Notes: generated by a model from the letters alone, not told the origin. Shown: positions 34,703 to 48,250, counted from the stretch's first letter. The stretch is DNA of 64,000 nucleotides from Gymnorhina tibicen (GCA_013399875.1 VXAZ01000409.1:743-64742), one strand, 5' to 3'. Numbers and translations: made by a program.

Positions 34703-36530
34703 CTCCATTTTCCACCATTCTACTCACCAGTTCCCTCTTCTTTGGCTTCTGTCTTCCTTCCATGACAACTGTAGACAAGCTCTATCCACTCTGACCCATC
34801 TCCAGGAATGAAATGTCTTTGGTACCACTGAGGAGCCTCCATAAGATTAAGGGGGGCAAAGGCTGTCAGTCCTGACACTGAAGAGGGGTCCTGGGCTGAA
34901 GACAGGTGACGACAGCCTCAGGGGAGCCAGGCAGGAACACTCAGGGCTTTCAGTGCCCATGGCATAAGTGACTCACACAGCCTGTTATTCCAGAGGAAAA
35001 TGTGCAGCCACTAAGCATTGCTGTTACTCTCTTGCGAGGAAAAGCAAGGTTGTTCAATGTATTTCACATCAATTTTTGCTTATATTTAAATATAATTGTA
35101 TTTAATTATAAATTAAATCATTTTGAAGAAAATTTGTGTCATTTAAGTTGTAATGTCCTCAGCAAAAATATCTTGCTGTTCCTTCTCTAGAGGTGTAACA
35201 GCTGATGAATATGAATTGTTTTCATATAGGTCATGACTGAAATTTCTTTCAGGGTTTACTGTGCCAAAAAATCTAGTCTGCCAATGCTTTCTGTTTTTTA
35301 ATTACACTACAAACATCGCTATGTAACTCTCTTAATAGTGTAGTGGATTCAATTTTCTCTAGCAAGCTCACTTTTTTTCTATGTCTTAAAAAAAGTTTGG
35401 TAAGTCTATAAATTAATGGAAATTCTTCTTTTACTTTCAGATTATGAACAAGTGTGCCTTTTGCCATGAAAGTAACTTATGACACGAAATATCTCATAAA
35501 AACATTAGATGGCACACAAAGGACAGCAGGGATGAGTTTTAATTAAGATAAAGGGATGAGCTGAGTTATGTCATAATAAAAATTGCATCTCAGAAATGAA
35601 ACATCCAAACATCCATCAGCTATTCTTGCTGTAAATTTTCAAGGCTTATTTAGGAACAGGAAAACAAGTAAGTCTTCTCCTACAATAAGTTCATTAACTT
35701 TTAAGACTTAAGAGATTTTGGGGCCCTTCTGGCTGTTTTAATCACCAAATTTTTGGACTATTTCCTGTTCCAGTTCTTCTGGAAGTGCTGAGTAAACCAC
35801 AAAGTTTATACTAATAAAATTGGGGTGGGGGGTGGAGTTAGAGAAGAATTTGAGATTCTTCAGCATAAATCAGCCCAAACACATGAAGTCAAGTCATTAT
35901 GAAATTAGCTCTACTACTTTTAAATGGAATGCATTTTTTGTTCTGACATCCTGAAAGAGTTTCATATTTTCTGCTGTATAACAAAGAAACCAATCCCTGG
36001 GATCAGTAAGAGATGAAACAGCTTTGGTGATTCATCCTAGCTCAAGAATGAGCATGTACAAACATAATAAAAAAAAGTATTTACTCAGTACAGATTTGGA
36101 GATCTACTTTACAGCAACAAAAGTGTACCACTCAAGGCAGGCCTGCGTTGAATAAGAGCACTGCCTATTTTTCCCCTTTCCTATGACTTAAAGTAATGTG
36201 CATTATTTATGAATTGCTTCTTCCCTACAGAAATGCAGCCACTTCATGGACGTACCTGTAATTGAAATGTCTCTTGCAATATTTTGAGAAGTAAAAGCAT
36301 TTTCAGTGGAATGAAAAGCAAATAGTGAAAAAGATTGCAATAGAGTTAGAATACATAAGGATATTTTCATCGCATTTTTTTTTCTTTTTTTTTAATAGAT
36401 GGCGTGTTTTTCTGAAAGTAAAGTGATGTATTTTCTCAAAATCAAATGTAAACCACAGTAAGGAAGATTTTGGAGAAACAACTCCATTTTTATAGACAAT
36501 CAAAGATAATTATATTTCTTTATTTTACAG

Positions 36531-36652
36531 TTTTGCCTGATGCTATCCTGGCAATACTGCAGATATCTATAGAAGAATATGAGACAGAATTCAGAAATTC
36601 TTTTATTAAGAGATGGAAGAGAGCATCAAAAATTCTCTGTCAAATGTTGTGA
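36531..36652 (+). other. Weak candidate exon
   Basis: A strong pyrimidine tract and acceptor (TATTTCTTTATTTTACAG) precede 40 open codons that translate to PDAILAILQISIEEYETEF followed by a basic KRWKRASK segment and a TGA. The composition is protein-like, but the frame is short, and neither a poly(A) signal nor a partner exon was identified. It may be chance. Confidence 0.12.
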
Positions 36653-39600
36653 TCCTTGTACTAAAATACCTCATCAGCAGAGACTTCCTTTCTGGTTACG
36701 TCTTACACTATATACAGTGCTGCACTTTGACCCATGACTACGAGCAAATGCCTAAGATAATAACATTTCTTAATCAGCCAGAAAACTTGTAAGTAACCCA
36801 AGAATGATACTCCCTACCCCACTTTTCCTAAGGCTTTATCCACTGCCTCTGGTGCTCTCACAGTGCCTGCAGCTAGCACATTTATTTTCCTAGGATGTAG
36901 TTAAAACCAGCTAGTGGCATAGACTGTCACAGAATAATTCAAAGTACTTCTGAGCAGTGTACTTGAGTGAGTTGGATGTCAAGATGCTGATGTCTAAGTG
37001 CAGAGACTGATGGCATTATAATGTTTAATTGAATTTTTGGACCACTAAGATGAAGCATGCATGTCATTGGTGGAATGAGCATTTAGGATAGGGAACCATG
37101 CAGAATTTAATACTCATACTGTTGATCTAAGCTTCCAAAATGTCAAGAGCATGTAACAAGAACTTTGTAACATGTTCTTGTCATTTTGTAAACTTGCCTC
37201 TTTGTGAAAATTCGGGGGTCTTCTGATTTTCTAAAGTGTATTTCTCTTCTATTATACATTTTCATAGGGTGCTAAGCCTGAAATAAATGGCATGAACAGA
37301 TCACCAGACATTAAATTAAATGAATAAGCAGTGCTAGTCAAACCTCATAAAATTCCTGACTTGTCCTATATGCATTTGGCAATGCATGTTCATCCACTGC
37401 ATTCCTCTACTTAGACATGCATGTATATACTACAGTGCAGGCAGAAAAACAGTGTCAAATAGTGAGCTGAACCAGCACCTATTACTTTATCAGGGAGTGG
37501 CAGCATTTCAGGTATATGTCTTGAAGTTCTCTGCTGCAGTGACTCAGCGTTATAAATATCACTGGCATAACAAGTTTGGCAACTTAAATTAGTTTACATA
37601 GAGGTAATGAGCTCCAGAGGAAAGAGTTTGGACTGATACACTAGAGAATTACTTAATAAAGCCAAAAGTGTCTTTGATGGTGGGGACATCACAAGCATAT
37701 TTAAAGGGCATTAAGGTTTCTACCATTTGAGCTAATAGGAGTTAGTACCATAAGAGGCTTAAGATCCTTCTTATAGAGTGAGCAGGGTCTGTGTTTTAAA
37801 GATGTTGCTAAGAATTTTGTGCATGAGATAGAAAATACTATACGCAAGTTTTGCATGTGCAAGAGTGAGTGAATTAAACAGAACTGAGACTAGAAGGCTT
37901 CCATAATCACTGTCAGTTTATTGTGACGGTATTACATACCAACTTCATCATCTGGATTTTTTTGATTTTTACTTGTCCGCATAGAAGGAGACACTAGCTG
38001 AAGTTACCCTCAGCATGTCATGAGTGATGGGAACACAGTCATTTGGAGCTGTCCACATGTTAGCTTGTCAAAAGAAGAATTAAGTAAAAAACAAGGTCTG
38101 GAATGCCAGTTTTTCATTTTTATTCCACAGAGAGGGAAAAAAATGGTGACGACAGCTCTCCTAGCTAAGGGAAAAATTTTTAAATAACTTACCTAGAAAG
38201 AAAGCTTGAGGTGATTAAATTGAAAACAAGCTGCAAACACCATGGTAGCCTTTAGCAAGTTATATGTATTAATGTTAATTTAGATAGATCTTTAGAAGCT
38301 TCAGCTACAACTAAATATTAGAATCAAAATTCCACTGGTAGATTCAGATCTTTTCAGATACATGTCAGAATGACAATGTTGAGTCTTAAAACAGAAATAC
38401 AAAATGCTAAAAGAAATGTGGTGGTAAAGGTAGATACAGGCACAGAAGTCTCAAAGACTTTTTTCCGTATTAGACATTCCAATGATACTCCACAACGTAT
38501 ATCATCCTTGTATTGATGAACCACCTCTCCAGGCTACAAGATCATTCATTTTCCATACTGTATTTTCAACAAGAAGCCGAGGTGTTCAGTCAGATGTGAA
38601 TAAGATTTTAAGCTGAAGCTTAATGACCTGGCTCAAGGCCAGATTGTGTTACGGTTCATATTCAGAGATATAAATCTGATGAGCACTTCTCAGAAGGAAT
38701 CAATTAAAAATTACATCCATTTGAAATAATGGAAACCTCACAATATGTGCCAGTTCTATTGCATTGTATTCCTACACTCAGAACAGCACAGAGATTAAAA
38801 GCTCATGGAGAGCTCTTTGGCTCCAACTCAGCAAAACACACCAAGAACATACTGTTTAACCATGGCCTGCTTCTGGAAATGATGTTTTGACAAAACCGCC
38901 TCATTGCTTCATCTCTCAGTCAGCTGAAATATTGCCTTGTTTCAGTGAGGTTTTAGGTTATGAATTATAAATAATTGTCATAACAATTTATGCCATGATA
39001 TTGACTGCATGTATAATATGTTTAAGAACACCTTACAACAAAGAAAACTGAAAGAAATGTATACAGTAAAAAGCTTGTATTTTAGATTGTAGTATAACAC
39101 TGATGCCATTTCCAAAATGCTTTGGTTTATCCCAGACTTCCTTTACAGCATATAACAGGTATGTACATTTTATCTGCATTTGCGGCTACCATTTCACAAG
39201 AATGGATGGCACTCATGCTGTCAGATTTAAAGATTCAGCTGGATGAGAGAAAATAACAATCCATTGCACCAGGCACACTCTTGGTGTATTAATGACACAT
39301 GGAAATGCTAGATTAAGATCTGGAAAGCATTTTTTTGTTCCAAACTTACTCAAAAAAGCAAAAAATGTTAGAATTAATGTTTCAATTAGCTCATTATCTA
39401 TTTGTGTCTTTAGTCTTGAAGATTTGTCCTTGACTGAATTTTAGTTTTACACATTGTTTAAAAGCTGATTGTCTTGATTTACTCTTCAAGTAGCATAGAG
39501 TATTCTTACGTTTATCCCACAAAAGGGATTAAGTATTTTTGTGTTTCATAGATGCAGTAGTGTCATAGTCTCAAGTATCACTTCTATGGAAAGTAAACAG

Positions 39601-40010
39601 AAAAAAAATAAAAAGGTCAGGGGACAAGAGTAAATTATTTCTCAACTGCAAGAAAAGGGAATTTTGATAGCTGCATGGTGCTTTCCACAAAGTAATTCAA
39701 AGAAAAATGCTCTTGTAGAATAACTGAAAAAAAACAAAAATATTTAAAATACATAGAAGTTTAAATTTGGACTTCCATATAGTACAAATTATACTAAAAA
39801 TGGAAGATTAAACACAAAGTAAAGAATTTATATGGAAGGGAGCTGTGCTGGTTAGGAAGTGGGCAATTTAATTTCTCCAGAAGCCTGAAATTCCTACATG
39901 AAGTAATTTGCTTCATGCAGAGTCCAACTGTTTTCTCTTCTCTCCTCAATCACTGTTTACTACATAAAGTCAACAACCTCACCTATCTTCTTTGATTGTT
40001 TAATTTTAGC

Positions 40011-40011
40011 N
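40011..40011. other. Undetermined base (N)
   Basis: A single N within TTTTAGCNTCTGCATG. It is an assembly ambiguity with no annotation consequence. Confidence 0.95.
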
Positions 40012-40840
40012 TCTGCATGTAATATATAAATACATTACTTTAGTCCATGAGATCACTAAGACTACTTCAAGTTTGAAACAATATTATTCCAATGTTTTAT
40101 TTCCAGCAAAGCATTTAACTGAATTTTAATAAGGTATCCAAGCCATAATCCAACACTGTTTTTGCAACAACTCATACTTTCTTTAGTGGATGCCTTGGAT
40201 TTCTAACGAATAAATTAACTCCTAAAGAAAAACAGATGGATCAGCTCATCTCAGTAAGATGAACCTCCACTAAGCCAGTAGGGCTAATTTTAGGATGTGA
40301 ATGAAGAAAACAAATAGGACCAGGTCATGTTTATTGGACAGAACCACAGAGAGACAACTGGAAGGCTTTGGAAAGGCATCAGAAATGTTAGGAGAATACA
40401 AAACACGAGGGAAAAGTGATGAGTTTTTAGATGGTAAGCACCCAGACACTCAGAAGTTTTGGACTGTATATTCAAAAGACAGCAATGTTACTGCTTTGGA
40501 TCACTTAAAGGAAGATCCGTAAGAACAGACTATACTTTGTCAGTATAGTGACCTTGCCTACTAAACCCAAGTAGCCCAAATATGTTTACATGCAGATTTC
40601 ATTATTTTAGTAACAGAACTAAATAGAAGCATATGTATAAACCACAATGAATTTTCAACAAATAAAGTGAGAAGTTACGATAACTCATAAATTTAAACTA
40701 ATTAGTAGGTTTAGTGTGCTAATTATTATATTGGGTTTCATAAACAGAAATTTACTTTAAAAATTGTTGTAATGGCAGCAGTTTACCTATCAGTCCACGC
40801 AGTACCACAGAATTCATTATGTTCCTGAAACAGTAGAAGG

Positions 40841-40870
40841 AAGTGAGCCCTATGTAAGTGAGCCCTACAG
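40841..40870 (+). repeat. 15-bp tandem duplication
   Basis: AAGTGAGCCCTATGT is followed directly by AAGTGAGCCCTACAG, differing only in the last three bases. Confidence 0.8.
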
Positions 40871-41778
40871 GATCTGATCCTATGCTACTGAGAATGCTTG
40901 TAAATTCCCCCTTTTTGTCACTAAATAGCTTAATACAGCCCACACAGTGGAAAGGCTGGTCGTCAAACTGGTCAAATAGAAATTTTTCATCATAACGTGA
41001 GGATAATTTTTCATACAAGTCTTATCTCAGAGATTTTTATCACTGCCTGGAGACTTTAGGTATCTTTTCTAGACTACTAGACATAAAATTATGGTTGTCC
41101 TTATTGTTCTAACTTAAATGGCATCTGACAAAATTTCCACTACGTAAAGTAGGTCTCAGTCAGTCCTGCTATTAGTAATGTCAGAGAAGAAATACTATGT
41201 TTGACCTTCTCAACTCCCATCTCCCCCTCACCAGTAATGGAAAAGGACCCGCTAATAAGCATTCATTTCTCTGCCTTGCAGTCTGAAATCAACAGTTTGG
41301 AGGTGGGAGATGCTGATAATATGTGGAGGTAGAGGGGAAAAAAACCTTCATGAGCTAAGTGTTCAAGACATCTTTGGACAACAGTTTAAATTTTAATTTC
41401 CTCTGTGGGAAGTCAGGAGTTCCATGCTCCTCACAAATCCCTTCCAGCTCAGGTTATTCTGTTGTTTATGATTCTAAGAACTCTCCCACTCTTCAAAGAA
41501 AAGAAAGATCAGTGTAAGTGCCTGTGTTCCCACCACTGTAAGCAAAAAACTTTGTTGCTTCCAACATTTTTCCATGTGCAAAAGTAGGACCATGTGCATA
41601 AGTAGTCATGTCAATAAAGACAATATCACAGTGAGTATACAAAAACACCCTAATTCTAGTATTCCTTAAAATTCCAGTGATTGTAATGAAAGCTCATTCC
41701 TGCTAAAAGAATCACCTTTTTCTATACTTGGTGTAGTATAGAGGTATTTAGTATAATAGGTTTTAACATTTTAAATAC

Positions 41779-42364
41779 TGTGCTGGTTTAGATACTTGTG
41801 GAGTATAGTTAATTTTCTTTACAGTGCCTAGTGTAGGGGTCTGATTTGCATTTGTGCTGAAAACAGTACTGATAATACAGAGATGTTTTAGTTATTCTTG
41901 AGCAACCCTCGCTCAATGTGAAGACCATTCCTGCTTCTCACCCCACCCCACCAGTGAGCAGGGGGTGCACAAGGAATTGGGAGAAAAACAGCCAGGACAG
42001 CTGACACTGACCAAAAGGATATCACAGACCATATGGAGTCATGCTCATACATGAAGCTGGAGGAAGAACAAAAGCGGACCATTCGGAGTGGTCGTGTTTG
42101 TCTTCCCAAGTCATTGTTACCTGTGATGGAACCCTGCCTTCTTTGGGATAGCTGAACACCTGCCTGCCCCTGGGAAATGGTGAATGGATTCATTTCTCTC
42201 CTTTATTTGTCAGTGTGGCTTCCGCTTTACCTATTAAACTGTCTGTCTACCAACCCATGAGTTTTTTTACTTTTATTTTTGTGATTCTCTCCCCAGTCCT
42301 GCTTGTGGGGGAGTGAGCGAATGGCTGCCTGGGGCTTAGTTGCCAGCTGGGATTAAAACACAAT
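41779..42364 (+). mobile_element. Solo ERV LTR
   Basis: The element opens TGTGCTGGTTTAGATACTTG and contains CATATGGAGTCATGCTCATA, GGACCATTCGGAGTGG, TGTTTGTCTTCCCAAGTC, GTTACCTGTGATGGAACCC, CTATTAAACTGTCTGTC and TGATTCTCTCCCCAGTCC. It ends GGGGCTTAGTTGCCAGCTGG and GATTAAAACACA. This is the standard order of a passerine ERV LTR, of intact length (about 585 bases). Flanking AAATAC (41,773-41,778) and AAATAT (42,365-42,370) fit a 6-bp target-site duplication with one change. No internal viral genes are present, so it is a solo LTR left by recombination. The minus frame at 41,888-42,193 is its shadow. Confidence 0.88.
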
Positions 42365-45300
42365 AAATATTCTTATGTTTGAGAAAAAAAAATTATTAAC
42401 TAGCTCCTAGGACCAATTTTGATTTCCTGCAAAATTTATTCTGAACTTCAAAATGCTTTCCCAGCAAAAAACTACAGCAATTAGGATGGATGTTTCTGCA
42501 TAACACATAAAACAAGGTTGATGAATCAAATGCCCACTCTGAAGCTATGACACTGGCCCAGAAGTATTCCTGTTGTTTGATCACCTCGCCTGTTGCAATC
42601 TTAGTATAAAAAGGGAAGGAAATAATTTGTGTGGCGACAATTTGCAGCTGCTGAAAGACATACAGGAGGCACTCAGAAAGGATTGACAAACTTTTTTTAT
42701 AAAAAACAATTTTTATAAAATAAAATCATATTTTATTAAATATAAATTATTTAATTCTGTTTGAAAAGGAGGCCTTATAGAAGAAACGTTATGTTTCTAA
42801 CTGATTGTACAGAGCAGGCAGGTATCTTCTTGCCATCTGCTGCATTTCCAAGTCAAAAGCACTTGAGGATGTCTCTAGTGCAACAGCAGGCTAGACTGCT
42901 ATTAATCAAGAACAGCATGAGGAGAAATTAATTTTTTTTCACAGGTTTTTCATGTGCAATCCATTCTGTGGCATCAGAGTGAGAGAACTGACCTCAGAAC
43001 ACCTTCAGCATTTTTCCAGACAGCTTCTAGTTGAGTAACTGTTCTTCTGTTTGCTTTGCAAAAGAGGAATGTGGCAGTTATGTCTCAACAGGAGATCAAT
43101 GTTCAGGCCAGGGGAGAAGACGAAAGAGCACATTAGAAAGTATTTCCTCTTTTGTACTAAAGTTGATGGGGAAAGGGCAGGAAGAATGAGTTTAAGTGAT
43201 GCAACTGTCAGAAACTTTTCAACTGTTTCCTCATGAAATAACCGAACTTTCAAATATACCTATCTTGGGTAAAACAGAAGCCGAGTTGCACTGTTTCTCA
43301 AGAGTGCACCTGGTCAAAAGAGTGAAAGGACATGCTGAATTTACTAGTGATTATCTCATAATCTCCTACAAGCTCCAGTGCTCCTGGGAAGACTTAAGGC
43401 AGGTTACTGCCTCAGATAGCTTACTGTTCCCAGATTGCTCTTGCCTCCTAATGTATTCCTGAAGCGCACATGATTTCCAGAGTACTCAGTAAAATGCACT
43501 GAATATGTATAATATAATTCTCATATGCCACGTGGATGGTTTACAGCTGCCTGCAGTAGCTGGCATGGTAAGAGACTCCTGACGTGAATTGCCGTTAGTA
43601 AAAACATGGAGTTCAGCACAGAAATCCATCAAATTTCAAAAATGCCCAGAAGAAAAAATATCTTAGTTCTGACCAGAACTTTGCAAGCTAGAGCATAGAG
43701 AGGGGTACTATATGGCAGCCTTGAAGAAAAAGGATTAGAGCAACAGTATTTTAATCCAAAATGTCCTGGGACAAGCAGTTTAATCACATTCATTTGCATT
43801 GTCTGTGAAATGGGCATAAATAATACTTATCTTCCAAATCCATTGAGCTATATAAAAGTATCTCTCTGAAAATCTTTTACAAAACAACAAATTTCAATAG
43901 CATTTGCTTATTAGCATGAAATTGGCTCTCAAGATGTTCTTGGCTTTTGCAGGAATTTGGTTTTGTGCCAAAGAAACATATTCTTTTCTTCTGTTTAATT
44001 TATCTTTGTCTACTTACTTTAAGGCTTGCTCTTCTGTATGAAGTTTCAGCCAGGGGCTTCATGAAAATACATATGTTTTTTATTTGCTGTCTGTGATACA
44101 GTTAGCTGTGCAAACTGAATGTTACGTCAGTTGGCACCTTGCCACCCAGTGTGGAAGAACGCTATGCATTTGCCTTCTCTTATTTAGTGTGGATGCTGTC
44201 TTTCTCCTTGCAACTCTATTGTGTTAAAGCATAAACATAATGGATAGAAAGAGGTTTAAAGAAAAACACAGTCAACATTTTAGTTTTTAGTTCTGTGTAA
44301 AGTAGCGTGTGCATTTGTCTATCTTACCTTTAGTTACCTTTTTGTCAAGCTTCAGGAGCGTGATACATCAGGGAAATAAGTAACTCCTGTGGGCTGACCT
44401 CGCTCTCCTGAGCAAGGCGTAGGGACAAAGACATTTCAAATATTGGGTTTACGCGTAGGTCTGCATTATTTAAAGTTTGATTTGTTCTATCAAAAGAAAA
44501 TGCTACCCAAGGCAAGACTCAGCGAGACCTGGATTAGCACTTACACGAATACACCCTGTTTAATAGCTTGGCATGCTCCTAGCATGTATTTCTGAGGGAA
44601 GCTAGGAGAGTGTAGAAGAGACTCATTTATGTGTTTTAGCTGACTTGGGGAAAGTTTGCAATTCATATACTAGATTTCTGAACCCTTCTATTTCACAAAA
44701 ATTCATCAAATTGGGTCCAGAACTGATGTCTGAAAATCTTGCTCAGCCCTCTTTAACATTTTTAATAGAGCAAAAGCTCTATCACTAGGAGAGTTTTTAT
44801 AGACTACCCATGCTACTGTATTTCCTGAGTCAGCAGCCATGCTCAGGAAAAAGATTTTTAATTTAGCATTTAAAAACTATAAAATTACACAAAACCACTT
44901 TAGATTTACACAGTTGTAAGCAAGGACAGCTTTGTCGTTATCCAAGTAATTAAACTCTTATCAGATTAGGTATCTAATACAACATACACAGTTTATGAAG
45001 GAGATCTGCTGTGCTAAAAAAAGATAGGGATGTCAAAAGTTTATCCAGTGTACTATATATGCATAGCACTCAAATTCAAGTGTGTTTGGAATAATGAGAT
45101 TACAAATTTAATTAAAATAATAAATTCTTAGTACTTAGCCCTGCAAAACCACTTAGGCATTGAATTTGCCTTAAAATTCCATGTAACAACCAATTTGCTG
45201 CATAAGGGTCTAAAAAGATCCACATTGAGTTATAAAGATACGAAGAACATTATTTTAATTCATAAAAAAAATTCTGAAATCAATGGTTTATCCCACAACT

Positions 45301-46470
45301 AATTTAAATTTTAAGAAGTGATTATACTCTAAATGTTATTTTATAGTTTTTATTTTGTAGTGCATTAAGGGGAGAAGGTAATGAGGTTAGCTGAAGCTGA
45401 TTTTACTCATGATCTTCCAGTTGTCTTGCAAACATATGCCAAAGCTTCCTATGGGTGATTTATGCTCACTGCTACCCTAGGCTTGCAAAAGATTAGCAGT
45501 TGTGCTAGCCGACTAGTGGTTTTCATCTCCTGAAAAGTATCCATTAGGTATTACATTTAAATGCTTATTTATTTCACTTGCTGGCCAGGGGAAGAATTCA
45601 TTTGTGGTTGCAGTTACTGGTGTGTCAGAGGGCAGACTTCTCAGCACAGTTCTCCTTAGTAATGTAGCCAACCTTTTTTTGTCAGCTGTGGGTATAATGT
45701 AATAATTTTTTTTTCAACTACCAGAAAACTGTTGCAAATATAATAATTTATAACCATGTTTTAAAAGATATCTCCTTAATCATAGTGTATAAACTTGAGT
45801 TCCTCAAAAGACAAAAGGTCTTGTAATATTTTGGTAGCTTTAAAATCTGGAGCACATAGGAGTGTGTTGAAGTGTGAGTGTTTGGCGGGGTATATGCATT
45901 TCAGCTGCCATCACAACATTTTCCTTGAACAGCTGCCTAGTCTGTATGATTTTTCCTTGGATAACTACCATCAAAACTTGTATCATTCCTGAGAAGAAAT
46001 CCTAATTATAGGTGAAAAACAGTTTAAATTATGTCACAAACTCTTCCTTTCCAAGGCTTAATCTTCCAGTAAAAAAAACATTTCATTCAGATTGACCTAC
46101 ATTGTTACTTCACGACTGTGTAGCCTCAACACATCTAAAAAACTTGCATCGGTGTCTGTGACTCAGTACATAAATTCCACTCCACTAAATTTTCCTACAC
46201 CTAGCCTTTTTTTTTTTCTTTTGGCAGGTAGAAGAATGGAGAACAGACAACAGGTGAGATAAGAGTCATATTTCTTCTAGGGTGGCAAAGAGAGCTGTCT
46301 GTTGCTAGACACACATTTCAGCTCAAAACAAGGGAAGTAAACTGCCCAGCCACAGCTTCAGGGCTGAATGAGAAAGCTATAAAGTTGCCGCTACAAATCA
46401 CCATGCAGATGAATTATCAATTATGAGGGGGAAAAGAACCAAAACCCCCAACTTTCCTTTATCCAGGGTA
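42365..46470. other. AT-rich stretch without recognised gene
   Basis: AT-rich DNA with a patch that keeps several CpGs near 44,350-44,560. Frames at 42,396-42,689, 43,005-43,462, 43,629-43,817 and 45,795-45,992 have no recognisable features. Confidence 0.35.
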
Positions 46471-46474
46471 CTCT

Positions 46475-46556
46475 GTCATTCAGGAAAAACAAAACAAGAA
46501 AACCCCCACAAACAAAAAACCGAAACAAAACAAACCCCAAACAAAAAGAATGTTTT
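46475..46556 (+). repeat. A/C-rich low-complexity tract
   Basis: A run almost free of T and nearly free of G, built of units such as AAAACAAAACAAG, CCCCCACAAAC and CAAACCCCAAAC. It is low-complexity DNA with no coding meaning. Confidence 0.75.
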
Positions 46557-47019
46557 AACTAAGCTTGTGCATCACATCTTTGATCACCATTAGGCAAACC
46601 GACATGAAAATCAATTAATCTGCCTCTATGCTTCATACATAATCTCATCCTAGTTAGAGATTGAATACACAAGCACAAGGAAATGTGCAATAAAAATGTA
46701 CCAATTGACCTTCTTTGAAATCTCTGTGTTCCCATCTCATTGGCTACCTGATTATTTACCTTCAGATAAGCTTTGGGACATGTTGCTTTTAATCTTTGTG
46801 AAATACACCCATAATTTGGAGAGAAGAAATTACCATCAGAGTGCTTAATGCTATCAAGACCTGCACAGGATTTGAACCAAGTTTGATTGCTTGGTTTTTT
46901 GAGCCAGATGTTGGCAAAGATGCGGATCCTATGCATTTTTTAACTTCCAAGTAACAAAAATACTCTCCTAAACTGAAAATATCAAAATCAAATCTCTTCC
47001 TGAAACTGCATAACCCCCT

Positions 47020-47071
47020 AAGTATCTCTGTAATAATGTCTTGCCAGGTATCTTTGTAATAATGTCTGTTG
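47020..47071 (+). repeat. 26-bp tandem near-duplicate
   Basis: AAGTATCTCTGTAATAATGT at 47,020 recurs as AGGTATCTTTGTAATAATGT at 47,046. Confidence 0.75.
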
Positions 47072-47125
47072 GGTGAAATTATCAATCAAATGCCACTGAA
47101 ACTCTACTCATTTGCACTTACTAGT

Positions 47126-47158
47126 TTTCCTGCTTCATTTCCTGCTTCAGTTCCTGAT
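47126..47158 (+). repeat. Short tandem repeat of a 12-bp unit
   Basis: Three adjacent units related to TTCCTGCTTCAT, the last degenerating to TTCCTGATCC. Confidence 0.6.
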
Positions 47159-48089
47159 CCCCCCATCAGCTGAGTGATTTTCTCTTTCAAATATTAGATG
47201 CTTATATTTGTGCTATTGGGTTTTGTAAGTGCTAGGAAGAGGAAACAAGAGCACAGCTGTCTTTTATTTGCAGATTTACCTCAAGAAATCCACTGCGATT
47301 TGTGCTTCAGACTGCAGGTCCACTGCTGCTGGTACTGCTGTGATTTATCCTCCTATACAGGGGGCTTTTACAGAAGCTGTAGGTGTTACAGAATGTATTT
47401 AGAGGGGGGAGAAGAATCCTGTGTCTAAGTAGAAAATTTGTATTCCTGAAGGACATAGTTGGATGCCAGTCTTCCATTTGTCTAATCTTCTCACATAGTC
47501 TATTCCCTACAACTATTCTGTCTCAGCTTCCTTTATTTAATGTGACAGCCATGGTGGGATTGGAGTGGTAAATACGTGCTATCAGTGGTTAAGGAATTTT
47601 TTATCCTGTTATCATCATATTTATCAATCTAAATGTGATGCCAGATATATTCCTCTTCCTAGGCAGATAACACTAGCATAGCAGCACAAATGTCACCCCC
47701 TTCTGTCTCCAGGGACAGTCCTGTAGTAAAGATTTGGCACTTTAAAAATTTGCTTCATATAGCTCGATGAGTTCAAACTTGAAGCAGTAGCTTGGGTAAC
47801 AACTGGGTTAAACACAGCAGCAGTTTGATATTTCCACATTGAACTGAAAGAAAAAACAGCTCTTTTTCTCCACCTCTTGCTACAAAGGTGATTGTATGAA
47901 CTAAACCAGACAGGTTTGTTGTGGGCAGACTGTGGGAGAAAACAGCTTCTCTTCTCTTAGGGAACAAGAAGAAAAAAAAAAAAAAGCAAATGGAAGACAA
48001 AGGAACAATTCCGTGTCTTTGGAAAGAAGTTATTTTAAAAAGTTTCCTAATTTCAAACAAGAAAAATAGTAATTTTTTGCTCCCTCATG

Positions 48090-48250
48090 GCCATTTTTTT
48101 TTATGGGTTTTTTTTTGGTTGTTTGGTTGGTTTGGTTTTGGGATGTGATTTTGGGGGTTTGGTGGGGGATGGGAGTTGTTTGTTTTCCTTTGATTTTTTT
48201 TTCTTTTTTGTCGGGTAAGCTTGTTGGCTAGGCAGGGTTTTTTGGGGTTT
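48090..48250 (+). repeat. G/T-rich low-complexity tract
   Basis: A long tract almost free of A and C on the plus strand (TTTTTTTTATGGGTTTTTTT, GGTTGTTTGGTTGGTTTGG, GATTTTGGGGGTTTGGTGGG). Frames across it, such as the minus frame rich in Pro/Lys/Asn, are artefacts of composition. Confidence 0.8.

Larger units (their letters stand above)
34703..41778. other. AT-rich stretch without recognised gene
   Basis: Mostly AT-rich DNA. It contains a possible acceptor plus short frame at 36,531-36,652, a small 15-bp tandem duplication at 40,841 and one undetermined base at 40,011. Frames at 35,273-35,467, 37,386-37,592, 40,290-40,522, 40,752-41,018 and 41,405-41,587 show no recognisable product. Confidence 0.35.
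46557..48074. other. Stretch with small tandem duplications, no recognised gene
   Basis: Overlapping minus frames at 46,559-46,936 and 46,789-47,085 and plus frames at 47,198-47,571 show no family features. A 26-bp near-duplicate and a TTCCTGCTTCA-type repeat are listed separately. A poly(A) run sits at about 47,971-47,986. Confidence 0.35.

Noticed and set aside
46559..47085. Two overlapping minus-strand frames that could be a frameshifted gene
   Set aside because: Neither translation resembles a known protein and there are no splice or poly(A) signals that would link them.
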